Of a DNA stretch of 64,000 nt, positions 61,342 through 64,000 are shown piece after piece (the stretch's first letter is position 1; the number at the start of each line of letters is the position of its first letter). Below the pieces are notes generated by a model that was given only the letters and a program-made list of their open reading frames with translations, made no database searches and was not told the origin of the DNA. The position numbers were made by a program, and so were the translations under genes. The stretch spans positions 1 to 64,000 of the forward strand of contig JAFRJK010000008.1 of the NCBI GenBank assembly GCA_017432305.1, read 5' to 3'. The stretch comes from Candidatus Saccharimonadota bacterium. Its GTDB lineage: Bacteria > Patescibacteriota > Saccharimonadia > Saccharimonadales > Saccharimonadaceae.

Positions 61342-62319
61342 ATGGAAAAATTACAGATTCAATCACTTTCGAGCCTCTTATTAAAGCAGTTTCCTGCTAG
61401 CAAGTGGCTAGTCGAAAATCTTGTGCCAGAGAGCGGGCTAATACTAATGTCAGCCGCACCGGCAAGTTTTAAGACTTGGCTTGCTTTGGAAATTAGTCTA
61501 TGCGTAGCAGACGGAGAGTCATTATTTGGTATTTTTCGCACTAATCAAGGAAATGTTTTGATTTGCGATGAAGAAAGTGGCGACCGAATGCTACAAGACA
61601 GGTTTAAGAAGCTCGGAGCAAAAATTGCTGAAAATCCGTGGGAAGAAAAGCAGATTTATTACCTATCTCGTATCGGCAGACAAGTGGATGACGGTTATAT
61701 TAAAGAACTGTTAGATGAATGCAAAAAGCACGACATCAAACTGATTATCTTTGATTCTTTAGTCCGCTTTCATACCGCTAGAGAAAACGATTCGGTAGAA
61801 ATGGCAAAAGTCCTAAATTTGTTTAAATCTTTAAACGATAACGGTATTGCAACACTAATTTTGCACCATAACAGAAAGTCAAATGGTGGTGCACGAGGTG
61901 GGGGAGAAATGGTTCGAGGTTCAAGTGATATCTTGGCTTCATGCGATGTTCACTTATCGGTTAATCGTAGAAATCGGAAGATTATTATTTCGCAAACTAA
62001 AAACCGCTATATGGAAGAAATTAAACCATTTGCGGTAGAGCTGAAAGTTTTGAACGATAATTTGAGTAAATTCGAATTTGTAGGCGAAGAAAGCGACAAG
62101 GATAATCAGATGGCAGAATTAAAAGATGTCGTACTTCAAGAAATCACGGAAAACCCCGGAATTAACAAGAGCCAGCTAATTGGCTCTGTTTCGGAAAACT
62201 ATGACGGTTTTTCGAATAATCGTATCGGTATCGCTGTTAGCGAGCTGATTAACGAAAATAAAGTCCGAACCGAACAGGGGCTAAAAAACTCGATTCGGCT
62301 TTTTATCAACGAAGAATAA
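61342..62319 (+). CDS. RepA/AAA_25-like ATPase of a mobile element
   Basis: 325 aa. It has a RecA-like core with Walker A MSAAPASFKTWLALE (the usual Gly replaced), then CDEESGDRMLQDRF, Walker B IKLIIFDSLVRFH and ILHHNRKSNGG. This matches the hexameric helicase/RepA fold used by plasmids and integrated elements. The C-terminal ~70 aa (NPGINKSQLIGSV) look like a winged helix. GAGGAAG precedes the ATG. It starts a + strand operon ending in the recombinase. Confidence 0.8.
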   Translation: MEKLQIQSLSSLLLKQFPASKWLVENLVPESGLILMSAAPASFKTWLALEISLCVADGESLFGIFRTNQGNVLICDEESGDRMLQDRFKKLGAKIAENPWEEKQIYYLSRIGRQVDDGYIKELLDECKKHDIKLIIFDSLVRFHTARENDSVEMAKVLNLFKSLNDNGIATLILHHNRKSNGGARGGGEMVRGSSDILASCDVHLSVNRRNRKIIISQTKNRYMEEIKPFAVELKVLNDNLSKFEFVGEESDKDNQMAELKDVVLQEITENPGINKSQLIGSVSENYDGFSNNRIGIAVSELINENKVRTEQGLKNSIRLFINEE

Positions 62320-62384
62320 ATTATTAGTTGTTTAAAATTTATATCTTATAGGTTGTAAGTTTTAAACAGCAGAAAGGAAATAAA

Positions 62385-62744
62385 ATGGCTATCGTTATTA
62401 TAAACGACGGTGACAAGCCGAAAGATGAAGTTTTCGGTGAAAGTCCGCTTTGCGAACAATTATTATTTAATCGAGAACACGAACAAGCGAATCGTGAAAA
62501 ACGGCTCGACGAGATTATTAAAGAGGCAAGAAAACTTGTCGTTAAGTATCTTTGTGCGGTTAAGACTGAAAACGAAGATTATATTAGCGATTTTCTAGAT
62601 TCGGACCTTTTGAATTTAATCGTCCGTAAAGGCATGCATAATTCACGAGCTAACAGTATCGTCGATGTCGCAGGTTTTCTGCTTCACACAATCAGCGATG
62701 AACTCAATTGCTGTTCAGCAAATGAGACGGTGGTAGCGGAGTAA
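62385..62744 (+). CDS. Small orphan protein of the mobile element
   Basis: 119 aa, helical, acidic (PKDEVFGESPLCEQLL at the start). AGAAAGGAA precedes the ATG. No known motif. Confidence 0.6.
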   Translation: MAIVIINDGDKPKDEVFGESPLCEQLLFNREHEQANREKRLDEIIKEARKLVVKYLCAVKTENEDYISDFLDSDLLNLIVRKGMHNSRANSIVDVAGFLLHTISDELNCCSANETVVAE

Positions 62745-62754
62745 AGATGAAGAA

Positions 62755-62868
62755 ATGGCAAAATCTAAAACCACCCTAGATAAGGTCGAGTATATTTGCG
62801 TAGATGATAACTCTATTATTGATGATATACTCGACGGTCTTTTGGAACTAATTATTAAAGATATTTAA
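62755..62868 (+). CDS. 37-aa small protein of the mobile element
   Basis: ATG at 62755, frame MAKSKTTLDKVEYICV followed by an acidic helix DDILDGLLELIIKDI. It fills the gap between two element genes and has sensible codons. GGAG lies nearby. Short, so confidence is limited. Confidence 0.45.
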   Translation: MAKSKTTLDKVEYICVDDNSIIDDILDGLLELIIKDI

Positions 62869-62881
62869 TGGAGAATCAGTG

Positions 62882-63241
62882 ATGAGCGAATTCAGTGCAG
62901 CGACAAAAATGCGTAAAAAAATCTTTACCATGGAAGACTACGAACATCTATTTAAGGAAGATAAGAGTCCAGCGTTAGCAAGACAAGAAGAAAACGAAGA
63001 AATTTTGAGTGATTTAATGGATTTTTTAATGAAAAGAGCTATTTATCGCCTTGGCTATCTAACTGCCGATAGCAAATTAGATTATTATGAAGACGGCTTC
63101 AACGAAGAAGAAATCTGGTTAGGCGATTATTTTACAACAGGAACAGAAGCGAAATTATTCGTGGAACTTTTAATGTCTTGTTTATATAATGTCAGAGAAG
63201 TTATAAGAGTCCGTAAAAATGAAAACAGCGCAAAATCCTAA
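62882..63241 (+). CDS. Small acidic orphan protein of the mobile element
   Basis: 119 aa from the ATG at 62882 (a GTG one codon earlier is possible). Rich in Glu/Asp/Tyr and helical. It overlaps the start of the recombinase gene by 23 nt. No family recognised. Its place just before a recombinase suggests an accessory role. Confidence 0.6.
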   Translation: MSEFSAATKMRKKIFTMEDYEHLFKEDKSPALARQEENEEILSDLMDFLMKRAIYRLGYLTADSKLDYYEDGFNEEEIWLGDYFTTGTEAKLFVELLMSCLYNVREVIRVRKNENSAKS

Positions 63242-64000
63242 ACCAATCATAGCTGCAGCTTATATGCGTGTTTCCACGGCGAAACAGGAAGAAGAGCGGA
63301 CTATCGATGACCAGTGGTTAGAGATTTGCGAGAGAATCGAGCGAGATAACGCTTCAATATCAGAAGAGCATATTTACAAAGATAACGGTTATACAGGAAG
63401 TTTGCTTGCTCGTCCGGCTCTAGATAGATTAAGAACGGACGCAAAAGACGGATTGTTTAATCAGTTATATATTTATGATAGAAGTCGCTTATCTCGCAAC
63501 TTCTTACATCAAGAGATAGTGCTAGATGAATTACGACAGTTAGGTATTACAGTTATCGAACTGCACGGAGTATCTGGCACTACTCCAGAAGAAGTAGTAG
63601 TCGGCTCAGTCCTAGGCGTATTTGCTCAATATGAGCGTGAGAAGATTAAAGAACGTATGCGTCTAGGCAAAAAGCGTGTAATTCAAGAGAATAAAGAATT
63701 ATTAGGTTATAATCCGTGCTACGGTTACGACTTGCACAGAACTATTAAGGGAGCTGGTGGTCGTAGAGCATATTTTACGATAAATAAAGAAGAAGCAAAA
63801 GTCGTTAAATATATGTTTGAAATGGCAGCAAAAGGCTTCTCCATTTATAAAATTCGTTTAGCGCTAAAAGAAGAAGGTATTAAACCTCCTAAATCTAAAT
63901 CAGGAGTTTGGGGCAATACAACAGTTAGCAGAATCTTGCGTAATACTACTTACATTGGGGAACACTACTATAACAAAAGTGAAGCGATAGAAGCAAAAAA
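63219..64000 (+). CDS. Large serine recombinase (3'-truncated by window edge)
   Basis: 260 codons are visible from the ATG at 63219. AAAYMRVSTAKQ gives the catalytic Ser19, then LYIYDRSRLSRN and GVFAQYEREKIKERM complete the resolvase domain. A recombinase domain follows (GYNPCYGYD, RILRNTTYIGEHY). Site-specific integration/excision of this element is expected. The start overlaps the upstream small gene. The zinc-ribbon and coiled-coil end lie beyond the window. Confidence 0.93.
   Translation, partial: MKTAQNPKPIIAAAYMRVSTAKQEEERTIDDQWLEICERIERDNASISEEHIYKDNGYTGSLLARPALDRLRTDAKDGLFNQLYIYDRSRLSRNFLHQEIVLDELRQLGITVIELHGVSGTTPEEVVVGSVLGVFAQYEREKIKERMRLGKKRVIQENKELLGYNPCYGYDLHRTIKGAGGRRAYFTINKEEAKVVKYMFEMAAKGFSIYKIRLALKEEGIKPPKSKSGVWGNTTVSRILRNTTYIGEHYYNKSEAIEAK

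Noticed and set aside
1-64000. CRISPR arrays or Cas genes
   Set aside because: No regularly spaced 25-40 bp direct repeats and no cas-like proteins seen in the window.
1-64000. Alternative genetic code (UGA as Gly)
   Set aside because: TGA terminates recognisable genes at proper lengths, for example at 1618-1620 and 33654-33656, so code 11 fits.

Overview
This 64 kb window looks like a chromosome segment of a Patescibacteria/CPR bacterium, most likely a Saccharibacterium (TM7). This is inferred from gene content and was not searched. Supporting signs are short versions of housekeeping proteins (a 199-aa HolA-like protein, a 217-aa TruB, a 431-aa MurC), a multi-prepilin operon, large membrane or secreted proteins with no recognisable family, and many surface-polysaccharide genes. 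TGA is used as a stop throughout, so this is not a UGA-recoded CPR lineage.

Layout. 1-7.8 kb: a priming sugar transferase, a fused GT4/O-antigen-polymerase protein, a Pta-like phosphotransacetylase, a degenerate phosphohexomutase domain and MurC. 8.05-9.3 kb and 18.86-19.95 kb: two matching loci. In each, a ~32-bp left repeat and a longer right repeat enclose one cargo gene and end exactly at the 3' end of a CAU-anticodon tRNA gene (tRNA-Ile2 and initiator tRNA). 9.4-18.8 kb: an FtsB-like gene, then a type IV prepilin operon with a 1228-aa surface protein. 20-27 kb: a lipoprotein, a GT-C-like membrane protein, an FAD oxidoreductase without redox cysteines and a Cys-repeat surface protein. 27.4-42.5 kb: housekeeping core (CIRCE-dnaK, uppP, rpsT, mutM, holA, truB, rpsO, pnp, rplS). 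It is interrupted at 32.25-32.76 kb by a gene-free stretch holding two tail-to-tail, diversified copies of a lectin-like/FISUMP-type module and the head of a third. 42.6-50.9 kb: a polysaccharide operon whose centre (about 43.7-48.35 kb) is more AT-rich and looks imported; its first gene is frameshifted. 51-57.7 kb: an XRE-ImmA pair, PilB, an RNase HII-YraN fusion, a flavodoxin and small regulators. 57.7-60.2 kb: a type II restriction-modification system. 61.1 kb to the end: the start of an integrated element with an AAA/RepA-like ATPase, small orphan genes and a large serine recombinase cut by the window edge.

How the parts work together. The prepilins, the PilX-like protein and PilB belong to one type IV pilus system. 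The priming transferase, GTs, Wzy, Wzx, Ugd, acyltransferase and UppP form an undecaprenol-linked surface-glycan pathway. The tRNA-adjacent cassettes, the silent lectin-like modules, the imported glycan genes, the RM system and the recombinase element are the accessory layer. A further genome-wide trait is visible: at least twelve genes have a -10 hexamer 6-7 nt before the start codon, so they are probably transcribed as leaderless mRNAs.

The strongest candidate for an undescribed system is the repeat-bounded, tRNA-adjacent cargo cassette seen twice. The inverted pair of diversified modules upstream of mutM is second.
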